Shown here one piece after another: positions 46,360 through 56,082 of a stretch of 64,000 nt of DNA (positions are counted from its first letter, which is position 1; each line of letters starts with the position of its first letter). The DNA is from Helicobacter turcicus (GTDB lineage: Bacteria > Campylobacterota > Campylobacteria > Campylobacterales > Helicobacteraceae), in contig NZ_JAIGYQ010000001.1 in assembly GCF_019711685.1 (NCBI RefSeq), forward strand, positions 1 to 64,000. The letters are read 5' to 3'. The notes beneath the pieces were generated by a model, which saw nothing but the letters and a program-made list of their open reading frames with translations, had not been told where the DNA came from and did not search any database. Made by a program: the position numbers and the translations under genes.

Positions 46360-48837
46360 ATGTCTGATTTACTGAATTTTAATCAAGATATTCAAAATGT
46401 CAATATTGAAGATTCTATTAAAGAGAGTTATCTTGATTACTCAATGAGCGTTATTATTGGGCGTGCATTGCCTGATGCAAGGGATGGTTTAAAACCTGTG
46501 CATAGGCGGATTTTGTATGCGATGTATGAGCTAGGGGTAACTTCACGCGTAGCTTATAAAAAAAGTGCTAGAATCGTAGGAGATGTGATTGGTAAATACC
46601 ACCCACATGGAGATACAGCGGTGTATGACGCACTTGTGAGAATGGCGCAAGATTTTTCTATGCGTTTAGAGCTTGTAGATGGGCAAGGAAACTTCGGTAG
46701 TATTGATGGTGATAGTGCTGCTGCTATGCGTTATACGGAAGCTAGAATGACGCAAGCTGCTGAAGAAGTTTTGCGTGATATTGATAAAGATACGGTAGAT
46801 TTTCTGCCAAATTACGATGACACACTTCAAGAGCCAGATATTCTGCCAAGTCGCTTACCTAACTTATTAGTTAATGGATCTAATGGGATTGCCGTTGGAA
46901 TGGCTACAAATATTCCACCCCATAGGACAGATGAGATTATTGACGCACTTGTGCATTTAATTGATAATCCAAAAGCAAACTTAGATGAGATTTTGCGATT
47001 TATTGAAGGTCCAGATTTTCCAACAGGGGGAATTATCTATGGAAAAAATGGAATCCGCGAGGCGTATGAGAGCGGTAGAGGACGCATTAAAATCCGAGCA
47101 AAAACACACATTGAAAAAACAAAAACAAAGGACATTATTGTTATTGACGAAATTCCCTATCAAGTCAATAAGGCGCGTTTGGTGGAGCAGATTGCAGAGC
47201 TTGCAAAAGAAAAGGTAATTGATGGAATCTCTGAAGTGCGTGATGAATCTGATAGAGAGGGGATTAGAGTTGTTATTGAGCTAAAGCGTGAGGCAATGAG
47301 TGAGATTGTGTTAAACCATCTTTTTAAATCCACACCAATGGAGAGTACATTTGGAATCATCTTGCTTGCAATTCATAATAAAGAACCAAAGGTCTTTACA
47401 CTTTTAGAATTGCTTGATTTGTTTATTTCACACCGCAAAAGTGTAGTGATTCGTCGCACGATTTTTGAGCTTGAAAAGGCAAAGGCTAGAGCACATATTT
47501 TAGAAGGGTTAAGAATCGCATTAGAAAATATTGATGCTATTGTTGCGCTAATCCGCTCAAGTAGCGACCCAAAGGTTGCAAAAGAGAGCTTGGTTGTGCA
47601 GTTTAGTCTAAGTGAGATTCAAGCACAAGCAATTTTAGATATGCGTTTGCAACGTTTAACAGGTTTAGAACAGGATAAAATTGAAAATGAATATCAAGCC
47701 TTGTTGAAAGAAATTGAGCATTTAAGCGCAATTTTAAAAAGTGAAAATTTGCTTAATGGAATCATTAAAGAGGAATTGTTAGAAATTAAAGCGAAATTCT
47801 CCACAGAACGTTTAACTGCTATTGAAGAAGATTATGAAAGCATTGATATGGAGGATTTAATTCCTAATGAGCCTGTGGTTGTAACGATGAGCCATAGAGG
47901 TTATGTTAAGCGTGTGCCAGTGCGCACTTATGAGAAGCAAAATCGTGGTGGCAAGGGTAAAATTTCGGCAAATACGCATGATGATGACTTTATTGAGAGC
48001 TTTTTTGTCTCTGATACGCATGACACAATTATGTTTATTACAAATAAAGGGCAACTTTATTGGTTGAAAGTTTATAGGATTCCAGAGGCAAGTAGAACAG
48101 CTATTGGTAAAGCGGTTGTGAATCTTATTAGCCTTGCTCCTGATGAAAAAATTATGGCAACAATCACAACAAAAGATTTTAATTCTGATAAATCTCTTGC
48201 TTTTTTTACGAAAAATGGAATCATTAAGCGCACAAATTTAAGTGAGTTTAAAAACATTAGAAGTGTTGGTGTTAGGGCGATTAATCTAGATGAAAATGAT
48301 GAGTTAGTTACCGCAAAAATTATTAGTGCAGATATTAAAGAGATTTTAGTGGTAACTTATGAGGGAATGTGTGTGCGCTTTGGTGTAGATAATGTCCGTG
48401 AGATTGGACGTGTAGCGCGCGGTGTGACAGCAATTAAATTTAAAATGTCAAAAGATTATGTTATTGGTGCAACGGTGATTGCTGATGAAAATGAAGAGAT
48501 TTTAAGTGTAAGCGAAAAAGGAATCGGAAAGCGCACAGAAGCTAATGAATATCGCATTACAAATCGTGGAGGTAAGGGTGTGATTGCGATGAAACTTACA
48601 CCAAAAACCGGGAAACTTGTGGGGATTGTCAATGTAGATGAAAATATGGATTTAATGGTGCTAACAAGTAGTGGTAAGATGATTCGTGTGGATATGCAAA
48701 CTATCCGCAAAGCAGGACGTGCAACAAGTGGAGTGATTATCGTAAATGTAGATGATGATAGGGTTGTTTCTATCGCTAGATGTCCAAAAGAAGAAGAACA
48801 GCAAGATGATGGCGATGGGCTGAGTTTGGAATACTAG
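46360..48837 (+). CDS. gyrA: DNA gyrase subunit A
   Basis: An 825-residue type II topoisomerase subunit. The breakage-reunion domain starts near 30 ([21 protein letters not shown]), the catalytic Tyr lies in RYTEARMT near 122-129, and the C-terminal DNA-wrapping beta-pinwheel has the GyrA box QNRGGKGK near 530. In the quinolone-resistance region the sequence is [10 protein letters not shown] (81-90), that is Thr86 and Asp90, the susceptible state in Campylobacter numbering. Ribosome site AGAGGA. Upstream gene of the conserved gyrA-small protein-flgR block. Confidence 0.97.
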   Translation: MSDLLNFNQDIQNVNIEDSIKESYLDYSMSVIIGRALPDARDGLKPVHRRILYAMYELGVTSRVAYKKSARIVGDVIGKYHPHGDTAVYDALVRMAQDFSMRLELVDGQGNFGSIDGDSAAAMRYTEARMTQAAEEVLRDIDKDTVDFLPNYDDTLQEPDILPSRLPNLLVNGSNGIAVGMATNIPPHRTDEIIDALVHLIDNPKANLDEILRFIEGPDFPTGGIIYGKNGIREAYESGRGRIKIRAKTHIEKTKTKDIIVIDEIPYQVNKARLVEQIAELAKEKVIDGISEVRDESDREGIRVVIELKREAMSEIVLNHLFKSTPMESTFGIILLAIHNKEPKVFTLLELLDLFISHRKSVVIRRTIFELEKAKARAHILEGLRIALENIDAIVALIRSSSDPKVAKESLVVQFSLSEIQAQAILDMRLQRLTGLEQDKIENEYQALLKEIEHLSAILKSENLLNGIIKEELLEIKAKFSTERLTAIEEDYESIDMEDLIPNEPVVVTMSHRGYVKRVPVRTYEKQNRGGKGKISANTHDDDFIESFFVSDTHDTIMFITNKGQLYWLKVYRIPEASRTAIGKAVVNLISLAPDEKIMATITTKDFNSDKSLAFFTKNGIIKRTNLSEFKNIRSVGVRAINLDENDELVTAKIISADIKEILVVTYEGMCVRFGVDNVREIGRVARGVTAIKFKMSKDYVIGATVIADENEEILSVSEKGIGKRTEANEYRITNRGGKGVIAMKLTPKTGKLVGIVNVDENMDLMVLTSSGKMIRVDMQTIRKAGRATSGVIIVNVDDDRVVSIARCPKEEEQQDDGDGLSLEY

Positions 48838-48847
48838 AATTAGAGTA

Positions 48848-49297
48848 ATGTTTAGAATTCTATGGGGAGTGGTGTTTTGTGGGCTTTTTTTGAGTGCTTC
48901 AGAATATCTTTTTTCCTATAGGGTAGCAATTAGAAATGGGATTATTTTAAATGAAAAATATAATTTCTCCCCTGCAATGGTGAGTGCCAAAATGCTAGAT
49001 GAAATCCGCAATCCTTATAAAAAATGTGAGATTCCGCATAAAGCAAAGAATGAAAAAGAGTTTATTTATGGCTATAAAGAAAAGATTTTGGAATGTTTTT
49101 TTGGTTGGGGGGTACGTTTAGAAGATCGTAGTGAAGTGCGGAATCTTCAGGGTAAATCCATGACACTGCTTTCAATTCCACCTTCGCGTATTAAGATAGA
49201 TTATGAAGATGGAATCGCAACGATTTATGCATTGATAAAAGAAAAAGGAAGAGGTGTGCAGGATTTTAGAATAGATTTTAGGGGTGCAAAGGAGTAA
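48848..49297 (+). CDS. Conserved exported protein between gyrA and flgR
   Basis: A 149-residue protein with a signal peptide (1-17, ending FLSAS). No domain is recognised; the mature part has two cysteines (in YKKCEIP and ILECFFG) that could form a disulfide. From memory H. pylori has a small hypothetical gene (HP0702) in the same place between gyrA (HP0701) and flgR (HP0703), which suggests long-standing synteny. It is ten bases after gyrA and two bases before flgR, so it probably shares their transcript. Confidence 0.75.
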   Translation: MFRILWGVVFCGLFLSASEYLFSYRVAIRNGIILNEKYNFSPAMVSAKMLDEIRNPYKKCEIPHKAKNEKEFIYGYKEKILECFFGWGVRLEDRSEVRNLQGKSMTLLSIPPSRIKIDYEDGIATIYALIKEKGRGVQDFRIDFRGAKE

Positions 49298-49299
49298 AG

Positions 49300-50601
49300 A
49301 TGAAATTAGCTGTTGTTGAAGATGATATTAATATGCGTAAATCCCTAGAAATAGCACTAGGAGAGTATGAGGAATTTGAAGTGGTTAGCTTTAAAAGTGC
49401 TAAAGATGCGCTCAAAAAACTTGATGATTCTTTTGATTTGGTTATTACTGATATTAATATGCCACAAATGGATGGGATAGAATTTTTACGCACTTTAAAT
49501 GGGCGTTACGAGGCATTAATTATCACAGGAAATGCGACTTTAAATAAGGCTATTGATTCCATCCGTCTTGGTGTTAAGGATTTTTTAACAAAACCATTTG
49601 AAATTGAAACACTAGTGGAGGCAATCCATAGAGCAAAAAAAGCTAAAGAAGTGCTAGTAAAAACAAAGATAAAACCTGTAAAAACGGCAGAGAACAAGCA
49701 GTTTATTGCAAATTCTCCAGCACTTCAGAGTGCATTAAAGCTTGCTAACAAAGCCGCAAAAACTGACGCTTCTGTGTTGTTATTAGGAGAGAGTGGAGTA
49801 GGAAAAGAGCTTTTTGCAAATTATATTCACACAAATTCTCTAAGAGATGGTGCGCCTTTTATTGCGCTAAATATGGCAGCAATTCCTGAGAATTTGTTGG
49901 AATCTGAACTCTTTGGCTATGAAAAAGGTGCTTTTACAGATGCAACAGAGGGTAGAGCTGGGAAGTTTGAAGCAGCAAATGGGGGAAGCATTTTCTTAGA
50001 TGAGATAGGCGAAATGCCTATGGGGCTTCAATCTAAGCTTTTGCGCGTATTACAAGAAAAAGAAGTGGTGCGACTTGGAAGCACAAAGCCTATTAAAGTA
50101 GATATTCGTTTTATTGCTGCAACAAATGCAGATATTCAAAAAAAGATTAAAAAAGGTGAGTTTAGGGAGGATTTGTTTTTTAGATTGCAAACTATTCCTG
50201 TAAATATCCCACCATTGCGTGAGCGCACAGAAGAAATTATTCCGCTATGTGAGTGGAAGCTAGCACAAGTGGATGCGCAATATGGAATCGGAGTAAAAAA
50301 ATGGGGTGAGGGAGCAAAAGAGCAACTGCTCTCTTATCGTTGGCCTGGAAACATTAGAGAGTTACTCTCTGTTGTGGAGCGCGCAGCAATTTTGTGTGAG
50401 AAAGATACGATTATGCCAGAGGATTTATTTTTAAGCTCAAGGGAGAGCGGAGGCAAGAAAAAGATTGCAAATTTAGAAGAAGAGCTAATTTATGAAGCAC
50501 TTAAGAGTTGTGATTCTGATGTAGATGGTGCAGCAGAGTTGTTAGGATTAAAAAAAGATGTGCTATTAGGCAAAATAGAGCGTTATAATATCAAGTTATA
50601 A
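49300..50601 (+). CDS. flgR: Sigma-54-dependent response regulator FlgR (NtrC family)
   Basis: A 433-residue activator of RpoN-dependent flagellar genes, normally phosphorylated by FlgS. The receiver (1-115) has phospho-acceptor Asp51 in VITDINMP. The AAA+ domain (about 135-375) shows Walker A GESGVGKE (163-170), the sigma-54 contact loop GAFTDA (210-215, a known variant of GAFTGA) and the Walker B region GGSIFLDEIGEM. The C-terminal part ends in a Fis-like helix-turn-helix (GAAELLGLKKDVLLGKIERY). H. pylori FlgR lacks such a domain, whereas the 433-residue C. jejuni form retains a C-terminal domain. Likely targets include the two GG-N10-GC sites in this window. Confidence 0.93.
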   Translation: MKLAVVEDDINMRKSLEIALGEYEEFEVVSFKSAKDALKKLDDSFDLVITDINMPQMDGIEFLRTLNGRYEALIITGNATLNKAIDSIRLGVKDFLTKPFEIETLVEAIHRAKKAKEVLVKTKIKPVKTAENKQFIANSPALQSALKLANKAAKTDASVLLLGESGVGKELFANYIHTNSLRDGAPFIALNMAAIPENLLESELFGYEKGAFTDATEGRAGKFEAANGGSIFLDEIGEMPMGLQSKLLRVLQEKEVVRLGSTKPIKVDIRFIAATNADIQKKIKKGEFREDLFFRLQTIPVNIPPLRERTEEIIPLCEWKLAQVDAQYGIGVKKWGEGAKEQLLSYRWPGNIRELLSVVERAAILCEKDTIMPEDLFLSSRESGGKKKIANLEEELIYEALKSCDSDVDGAAELLGLKKDVLLGKIERYNIKL

Positions 50602-50610
50602 GGAGATACA

Positions 50611-51639
50611 ATGAATAAGTATAATATTGCAGTTGTGGGTGCAACAGGTGCTGTGGGTGAGGAGATTTTTAGAATCCTAGAAGAGCGTGATTTACCGATT
50701 CATAGGCTTGTACCGCTAGCAAGTGCTAGAAGCGTGGGTAAAGAGGTTGTTTTTAAAGGTGAGACTTATAGAACAAAGGAACTAACACACTCTGTTTTTG
50801 ACGAGGAAAATATTGAAATCGCATTTTTTTCAGCTGGTGGAAGTGTAAGTGCGGAATTTGTGCCAAGTGCTACAAAAGCAGGGGCAGTAGTGATTGATAA
50901 TACAAGCCATTTTAGAATGCAAAAAGATGTGCCGCTTGTGGTGCCAGAGGTTAATCCAGATGATATTACATTATGGAAGAAAACGGGAATCATTGCTAAT
51001 CCAAATTGCTCTACAATCCAAATGGTGCAAGTTTTAGCACCATTGCATAAGAAATTTGGGATTGAACGTGTAGATGTTAGCACTTATCAAGCTGTATCTG
51101 GCGCAGGTAAGAAAGGAATGGAAGAGCTTGTAATGCAAATGCAAAAGTTTTTTGACTTTAGTCTTGAAACTTGTGAGCCAAAGGCGTTTCCACATAGAAT
51201 CGCACTTAATTTAATTCCACAAATTGATGTGTTTATGGACAATGACTATACTAAAGAAGAGATGAAAATGGTAAATGAAACCAATAAGATTATGCACAGC
51301 AATTTTGCGGTGAGTGCGACTTGTGTGCGTGTGCCTGTTTTGCGTAGTCATAGTGAGGCAATCACAATTAAGTTTAAGCAGTCTGTAAGCAAAGAGGCTG
51401 CTCAAGAAATACTTAAAAATGCGGAATCCATTGTGCTTTTAGATAATCCAAGTCAAAAGCAATACCCAATGCCGATGATTGCTACAGATACAGATGAGAC
51501 TTATGTGGGTAGAATCCGTGTAGATAACTATGATAAGAGTATTTTACATCTTTGGTGTGTGGCAGATCAAATCCGTGTAGGAGCAGCAACAAATGCTGTG
51601 AGAATTGCGCAAAGATGGATAGAAATGCAAGGGAGATAA
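50611..51639 (+). CDS. asd: Aspartate-semialdehyde dehydrogenase
   Basis: A 342-residue enzyme making aspartate semialdehyde for lysine, diaminopimelate, threonine and methionine. The NADP loop is GATGAVGEE (10-18), the catalytic Cys133 lies in ANPNCSTIQ, the active-site histidine in the later LRSHSEAI segment. Length is normal. AAGGAG precedes the ATG nine bases after flgR, so it ends the gyrA-flgR-asd run. Confidence 0.96.
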   Translation: MNKYNIAVVGATGAVGEEIFRILEERDLPIHRLVPLASARSVGKEVVFKGETYRTKELTHSVFDEENIEIAFFSAGGSVSAEFVPSATKAGAVVIDNTSHFRMQKDVPLVVPEVNPDDITLWKKTGIIANPNCSTIQMVQVLAPLHKKFGIERVDVSTYQAVSGAGKKGMEELVMQMQKFFDFSLETCEPKAFPHRIALNLIPQIDVFMDNDYTKEEMKMVNETNKIMHSNFAVSATCVRVPVLRSHSEAITIKFKQSVSKEAAQEILKNAESIVLLDNPSQKQYPMPMIATDTDETYVGRIRVDNYDKSILHLWCVADQIRVGAATNAVRIAQRWIEMQGR

Positions 51640-51702
51640 GGCATTATCCTTAAATATACAATGAGAGTGATACAATTTAGATTACTATTGTGAAGGATTA
51701 CT

Positions 51703-52046
51703 ATGTATAAGGTGAAAATTGAAGTGATAAAAACGCATTTTGATGAGGAATTAGCAAAGGAATCGTAGAATGTGCGTGTCCTATGCATAAAGTGGGAGAT
51801 AGTTTTATCTCTCTTGGATTTGACAAGCCACAAGGATTTTGTGATGAAGCGTGGAAAGCGATTTATCAGTATGTGTTTGCTCTCGCACATAGTGATAAGG
51901 AAAATGTGTTTTATTTCAAAGATTGGATTAAAAAGCCAGGTGTAGCGATAAATTCTTGTAATGATGGAGTCCGTCCCGTGATTTTCAAACTCACTAGATT
52001 AGATTCTAGTGCAGATTTGGGAGAGTTTTATAACAAAAATATTTAA
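51703..52046 (+). pseudogene. TIGR04076-family protein gene, frameshifted
   Basis: An ATG at 51703 with AAGG six bases upstream starts MYKVKIEVIKTHFDEELAKES and stops at TAG 51766-51768. From about 51746 a second frame runs to TAA 52044-52046 and encodes ...CACPMHKVGDSFISLGFDKPQGFCDEAW...NDGVRPVIFKL, the C-x(n)-GD-F / G-C--AW / CNDG-RPV-F pattern I recall for TIGR04076 proteins. Start and body are in different frames, so one indel near 51750-51765 splits the gene. It could also be a sequencing error. An ATG at 51783 could give an 87-residue truncated product. Confidence 0.6.
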
Positions 52047-52050
52047 GAAA

Positions 52051-52070
52051 GCAAAAGTTTCTTAGAAACT
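52051..52070 (-). terminator. Probable terminator of thiC-mrp
   Basis: AGTTTCT and AGAAACT (52056-52062, 52064-52070) form a seven-base hairpin, followed on the minus strand by TTTTGCTTTCTT. It lies 22 bases past the mrp stop. Confidence 0.5.
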
Positions 52071-52091
52071 CCCCCAAGGGAAGTTAAAATT

Positions 52092-53207
52092 TTAAGAAGA
52101 ACAAGCGGATTTGCCTGTGTCTAAGGGTTGGATAGCACTGTTATCGGCAAGTTTTTTAGTATTTACATCTTCAATGAAATCCCATAGCATTTTTGCTGCT
52201 TTTAAATATTCTTTAGCGGATTTGGATTCTGGATGGAAATATACGATTGGCTTACCGCTATCTCCGCCTTCACGCACAATAGGTTCAATCGGGATTTGTG
52301 CTAACACTTGGGTATTAAACGCATTTGCTACTTCTTTTGTTGTGCCCTTACCAAAAATATCATACTCTTCGCCACACCCTGGGCAAATAAAGCCACTCAT
52401 GTTTTCTACGATTCCTGCAAGTGGAATCTTAAGTTTTGTAAACATATCTAACGCTCTTGAACCATCATCAAGTGCAACTTTTTGTGGAGTAGAGACAGCA
52501 ACTCCTGCGGTTACGGGAACACTTTGAGCAAGGGTGAGTTGCGCATCACCAGTTCCTGGAGGCATATCAATTACCATTACATCAAGTTCGCCCCACAGCA
52601 CATCGCTTAACATTTGCTCAATTGCTCTAATAATCATAGGACCACGCCAAATAAGACTTTGTCCCTCATCATAAAGCACACCCATTGAAATCATTTCGAT
52701 TCCATAAGCTTGGAGAGGAATAAGTTTTTTAAGCTTTTGATCCACTTCTGGCTTATCCTTTTCTAAACCTAGCATTCTTGGGACATTTGGACCATAAATA
52801 TCTGCATCAAGAAGTGCTACTTTTTTGCCCTGTTGGGCTAGAGCAATTGCAAGATTAACGCTTGTTGTGGATTTTCCAACTCCACCTTTTCCACTACTAA
52901 CCATTATGAAATTCTTAATTTGAGGTGCAAGGTTTTTTGTTCCTTGTGGTTTTTGTGTTTGGGCTTGAGGCTTTGGTTGTTTAATGTCAAGATTGATTTT
53001 TGTAATACCTTGTGCGTTTAGCTTTTGCGTGATGTTCTGACGTAATTTTTCTGCAACTTCAGTTGAAGCAGAAGGAATTTCTACGCGTATAGCCACAGAA
53101 TCACCTTCTGTAAGTGTTTCTTTGACAAATCCAAAGGTTACAATATCCTTTTCAAAATTTGGGTAAATCACTTCTTTTAAAAGTTGGATTAATTGATCTT
53201 GATTCAT
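52092..53207 (-). CDS. mrp: Mrp/NBP35-family ATP-binding iron-sulfur cluster carrier
   Basis: A 371-residue P-loop ATPase. An N-terminal DUF59/MIP18-like domain (1-75) is followed by a linker rich in Pro and Gln, then the deviant Walker A SSGKGGVGKSTTS (104-116), DADIYGPNVPR, and MPPGTGDAQLT. The Cys pair in GFICPGCGEEY near 270 binds the bridging [4Fe-4S] cluster. It donates clusters to apo-proteins; the neighbour ThiC is an Fe-S enzyme, and the homologue ApbC affects thiamine synthesis in Salmonella. It follows thiC by nine bases on one transcript. Confidence 0.94.
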   Translation of the reverse strand: MNQDQLIQLLKEVIYPNFEKDIVTFGFVKETLTEGDSVAIRVEIPSASTEVAEKLRQNITQKLNAQGITKINLDIKQPKPQAQTQKPQGTKNLAPQIKNFIMVSSGKGGVGKSTTSVNLAIALAQQGKKVALLDADIYGPNVPRMLGLEKDKPEVDQKLKKLIPLQAYGIEMISMGVLYDEGQSLIWRGPMIIRAIEQMLSDVLWGELDVMVIDMPPGTGDAQLTLAQSVPVTAGVAVSTPQKVALDDGSRALDMFTKLKIPLAGIVENMSGFICPGCGEEYDIFGKGTTKEVANAFNTQVLAQIPIEPIVREGGDSGKPIVYFHPESKSAKEYLKAAKMLWDFIEDVNTKKLADNSAIQPLDTGKSACSS

Positions 53208-53216
53208 AATATTCCT

Positions 53217-54548
53217 TTAACTATGTTGTTCAATAATTTCTTGCGAGATTTTATAGCTGCAAAATTTTGGACCGCACATTGAGCAAAACTTCGCATCCTT
53301 AAAAACTTCCTGTGGTAGGCTTTCATCGTGGTATTCACGTGCTCTATCAGGATCTAAGGCTAACTCAAATTGCTTATTCCAATCAAAATTATATCGTGCA
53401 TTACTCATAGCATCATCTCTAATTCTTGAGTTAATTCTTCCTCTTGCGATGTCTGCAGCGTGTGCAGCAATTTTGTAAGCAATGATTCCCTCCCGCACAT
53501 CTTTAGCATTTGGCAACCCTAAATGTTCCTTTGGTGTAACATAGCAGAGCATTGCAACTCCCTTCCATGCGGCAATTGCTGCTCCTATGGCAGAAGCAAT
53601 ATGGTCATACCCTGCGGCAATGTCTGTAACAAGTGGTCCTAGCACATAAAAAGGTGCTTCGTGGCAAAGTTCCTTTTGTAGTTCTACATTGCGTTCAATT
53701 TCATTCATTGGCACATGCCCTGGACCTTCAATCATCACTTGCACATCTTTTTCCCAAGCCCTAAGCGTGAGTTCTCCTAGTACTTTTAGTTCGCCAAGTT
53801 GTGCTTCATCGCTAGAATCTGCTAGACAACCAGGACGCAAGGAATCTCCAAGACTCAAGGATACATCGTATTTTTGACAAATTGCAAGAATGTCATCAAA
53901 GGCTTCATAAAAAGGATTTTGTTTGTGATAATGCATCATCCATGAAGCCATTAAGCTTCCACCACGGCTTACGATTCCCATTTTTCGCTTTGCAAGGCGT
54001 GGCATATGCTCTAGTAAAAACCCGCAATGAATAGTGAAGTAGCTCACTCCTTGCTTTGCTTGACGCTCCATAACTTCTAACATTTTGTCAATTGTTAGTG
54101 CATTAATATCGTTTTTTACATCATGGAGAATCTGATAAATCGGCACTGTGCCAATTGGCACACTAGAGTTTTTAATAACCGCCTTTCTAATAGAATCCAA
54201 ATCTCCTCCAGTGCTTAAGTCCATAATGGTATCTGCACCATATTTGATAGAAATGAGTGTTTTTTGCACTTCTTCTTCAATAGAGCTTGCAAGTGCTGAA
54301 CTTCCGATATTTGAATTAATTTTTGTACGTGTTGCAATTCCAATTCCCATTGGTTCTAAGTTTGTGTGGTTAATGTTTGCAGGAAGGATTAAGCGCCCTT
54401 TGGCAATTTCTCTGCGTACATCTTCTGGGTTTAGGTGTTCAATATTTGCAACATATTCCATTTCTTGTGTGATGAGACCTTTTTTTGCATAATGCAATTG
54501 TGTGCGTATTGTGTCATTTTTTCGGGATTCTACCCATTTGCTTCGCAT
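53217..54548 (-). CDS. thiC: Phosphomethylpyrimidine synthase ThiC
   Basis: A 443-residue radical-SAM enzyme making the thiamine pyrimidine (HMP-P) from aminoimidazole ribotide. The core has NANIGSS-type and [20 protein letters not shown] segments, MVEGPGHVP-type [12 protein letters not shown], and the C-terminal cluster Cys422-x2-Cys425-x4-Cys430 (CSMCGPKFC), the non-canonical CX2CX4C motif of the family. It is the short form lacking the N-terminal extension. AAGGAG precedes the ATG. No TPP riboswitch was found upstream. Confidence 0.96.
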   Translation of the reverse strand: MRSKWVESRKNDTIRTQLHYAKKGLITQEMEYVANIEHLNPEDVRREIAKGRLILPANINHTNLEPMGIGIATRTKINSNIGSSALASSIEEEVQKTLISIKYGADTIMDLSTGGDLDSIRKAVIKNSSVPIGTVPIYQILHDVKNDINALTIDKMLEVMERQAKQGVSYFTIHCGFLLEHMPRLAKRKMGIVSRGGSLMASWMMHYHKQNPFYEAFDDILAICQKYDVSLSLGDSLRPGCLADSSDEAQLGELKVLGELTLRAWEKDVQVMIEGPGHVPMNEIERNVELQKELCHEAPFYVLGPLVTDIAAGYDHIASAIGAAIAAWKGVAMLCYVTPKEHLGLPNAKDVREGIIAYKIAAHAADIARGRINSRIRDDAMSNARYNFDWNKQFELALDPDRAREYHDESLPQEVFKDAKFCSMCGPKFCSYKISQEIIEQHS

Positions 54549-54948
54549 AGATGCTCCTTGTTTGCAAAAGTTTTTAATTATAGTCTTTTAGATTATATTA
54601 AGGCAGTAAGGTAGCAAAATAAAAATAAATTTTAGCTTTTCTTTTTGTGAAATGTTTCTAAATAAGAATAGAATGAAGTTTTAGAAACAATAGAGTTAGA
54701 ATCTAAAAAGCTTAATAAAGTGCTAAATGAGATCTGTAATTATTTTTTGAGATTCTTAAAAGGATTTTTGATTGTAAGTTGAATTTTTGGAATCTAGTTA
54801 GCACAGGAAGTAACTAACTATTTTGGATTCCTTTAACGATACTTTTTAAATAGTATTTTGATTGCGATAACATTTTAATATTCTACAAAAATTAGTAGAA
54901 ATAATCACAAATTTTAAACTTTGGTTTTGTAATTTAAAATTGTAAAAC
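54549..54948. other. AT-rich spacer between cysK and thiC
   Basis: Four hundred bases with no gene. A loose hairpin at 54789-54831 (GGAATC..AGTTAG pairs with CTAACT..GATTCC) lies about 120 bases past the cysK stop. No TPP-riboswitch core (CTGAGA, ACCTGATCTGG) is visible before thiC. Nothing else is supported. Confidence 0.5.
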
Positions 54949-55866
54949 TCATTCTGTGTAAAGCTCTGTGCTTAGATAGCGCTCACCTGTGTCGCAAAGA
55001 ATTGTTACGATATTTTTACCCGGATTGCTCTTAGCCACTTCACGTGCAGCCCAAAGGTTCGCTCCGCTTGATATTCCAACTAAAATACCCTCGTTTTTAG
55101 CAATTTCTCGAGATTCCTTGTAAGCCCATTCTACATCAACTTTTAAGATTGTATCAATTAGACTTTTATCTAATATGTCTGGGATAAATCCAGCTCCTAT
55201 TCCTTGAATTTTATGTGGTCCTGGTGCTTCACCGCTTAATACGGCAGAATTTATTGGTTCTACGGCAATAATTTTTGCATTAGGATTACGTTGCTTTAAG
55301 ACAGAACCTACACCGCTTAAAGTGCCACCTGTGCCAACTGCAGAGATAAAAATATCTACTTTATTTTCTAGTGCATCTAAAATTTCAAGTGCAGTATGTT
55401 CTCTGTGTGCTTTGGGGTTTGAAGCATTCTGAAATTGTTGCAAGATAATAGAGTTTGGCGTGTTTGCTTGAAGTTCTGTGGCGCGATTTACTGCCCCTTT
55501 CATTCCTTGTTCTTTTGGTGTTAGAACAAGTTCTGCACCAAGTGCTTTCATAAGTCGCCTACGCTCTATGCTCATAGATTCTGGCATTGTAAGAATAAGT
55601 TTTATATTTTTTGCAGCACAAACCGCAGCAAGTCCGACTCCTGTGTTTCCACTTGTTGGTTCAATTACGATTGTGTCTTGATTGATTGTGCCATTTTGTA
55701 AAGCATCTTCAATCATACCAAGTGCGATTCTATCTTTTACGGAACTTGTAGGATTAAAGAATTCGCATTTAGCATAAATGTTTGATCCGCATTCTTTAGA
55801 GAGTTTCTCTAGTTTTAGAAGCGGTGTATTTCCGATTGCCTCCGTGATGGAGTGAATAACTTTCAT
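54949..55866 (-). CDS. cysK: Cysteine synthase (O-acetylserine sulfhydrylase)
   Basis: A PLP enzyme of about 305 residues from the ATG at 55866, chosen because AAGGAATT precedes it; an upstream in-frame start 16 codons earlier has no ribosome site. The PLP lysine is Lys44 in NPTSSVKDRIA, the phosphate loop is TSGNTG (about 70-75), and VGTGGTLSGVG near 178-188 completes the site. GKAxAVEPxxS-type EPINSAVLSGEAPGPHKIQGIG is typical of CysK. It makes cysteine from O-acetylserine and sulfide. A cystathionine beta-synthase-like role cannot be excluded from motifs alone. Confidence 0.93.
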   Translation of the reverse strand: MKVIHSITEAIGNTPLLKLEKLSKECGSNIYAKCEFFNPTSSVKDRIALGMIEDALQNGTINQDTIVIEPTSGNTGVGLAAVCAAKNIKLILTMPESMSIERRRLMKALGAELVLTPKEQGMKGAVNRATELQANTPNSIILQQFQNASNPKAHREHTALEILDALENKVDIFISAVGTGGTLSGVGSVLKQRNPNAKIIAVEPINSAVLSGEAPGPHKIQGIGAGFIPDILDKSLIDTILKVDVEWAYKESREIAKNEGILVGISSGANLWAAREVAKSNPGKNIVTILCDTGERYLSTELYTE

Positions 55867-56082
55867 ATAATTCCTTTTGTTTAAAGTGATAAGGCACTTT
55901 TTAGAATATTGCAACTTAAAATAAATTTAAAAATTTAAAGTATTTTTAAAAGTGTAGAAAAAAATACGATTTTACACAGTAAACCTAAAAAGATTAAAAA
56001 ATATTTATCTAAATTTGCATAAAAGGGCAGAAATTTTTGTATCATTTTGGGTAAAACTAAAAATATTTGCAAGGAGTAGGCA

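Noticed and set aside
54549-54700. Possible TPP riboswitch upstream of thiC
   Set aside because: Neither the CTGAGA nor the ACCTGATCTGG-type conserved strings is present on the minus strand; the region is plain AT-rich spacer.
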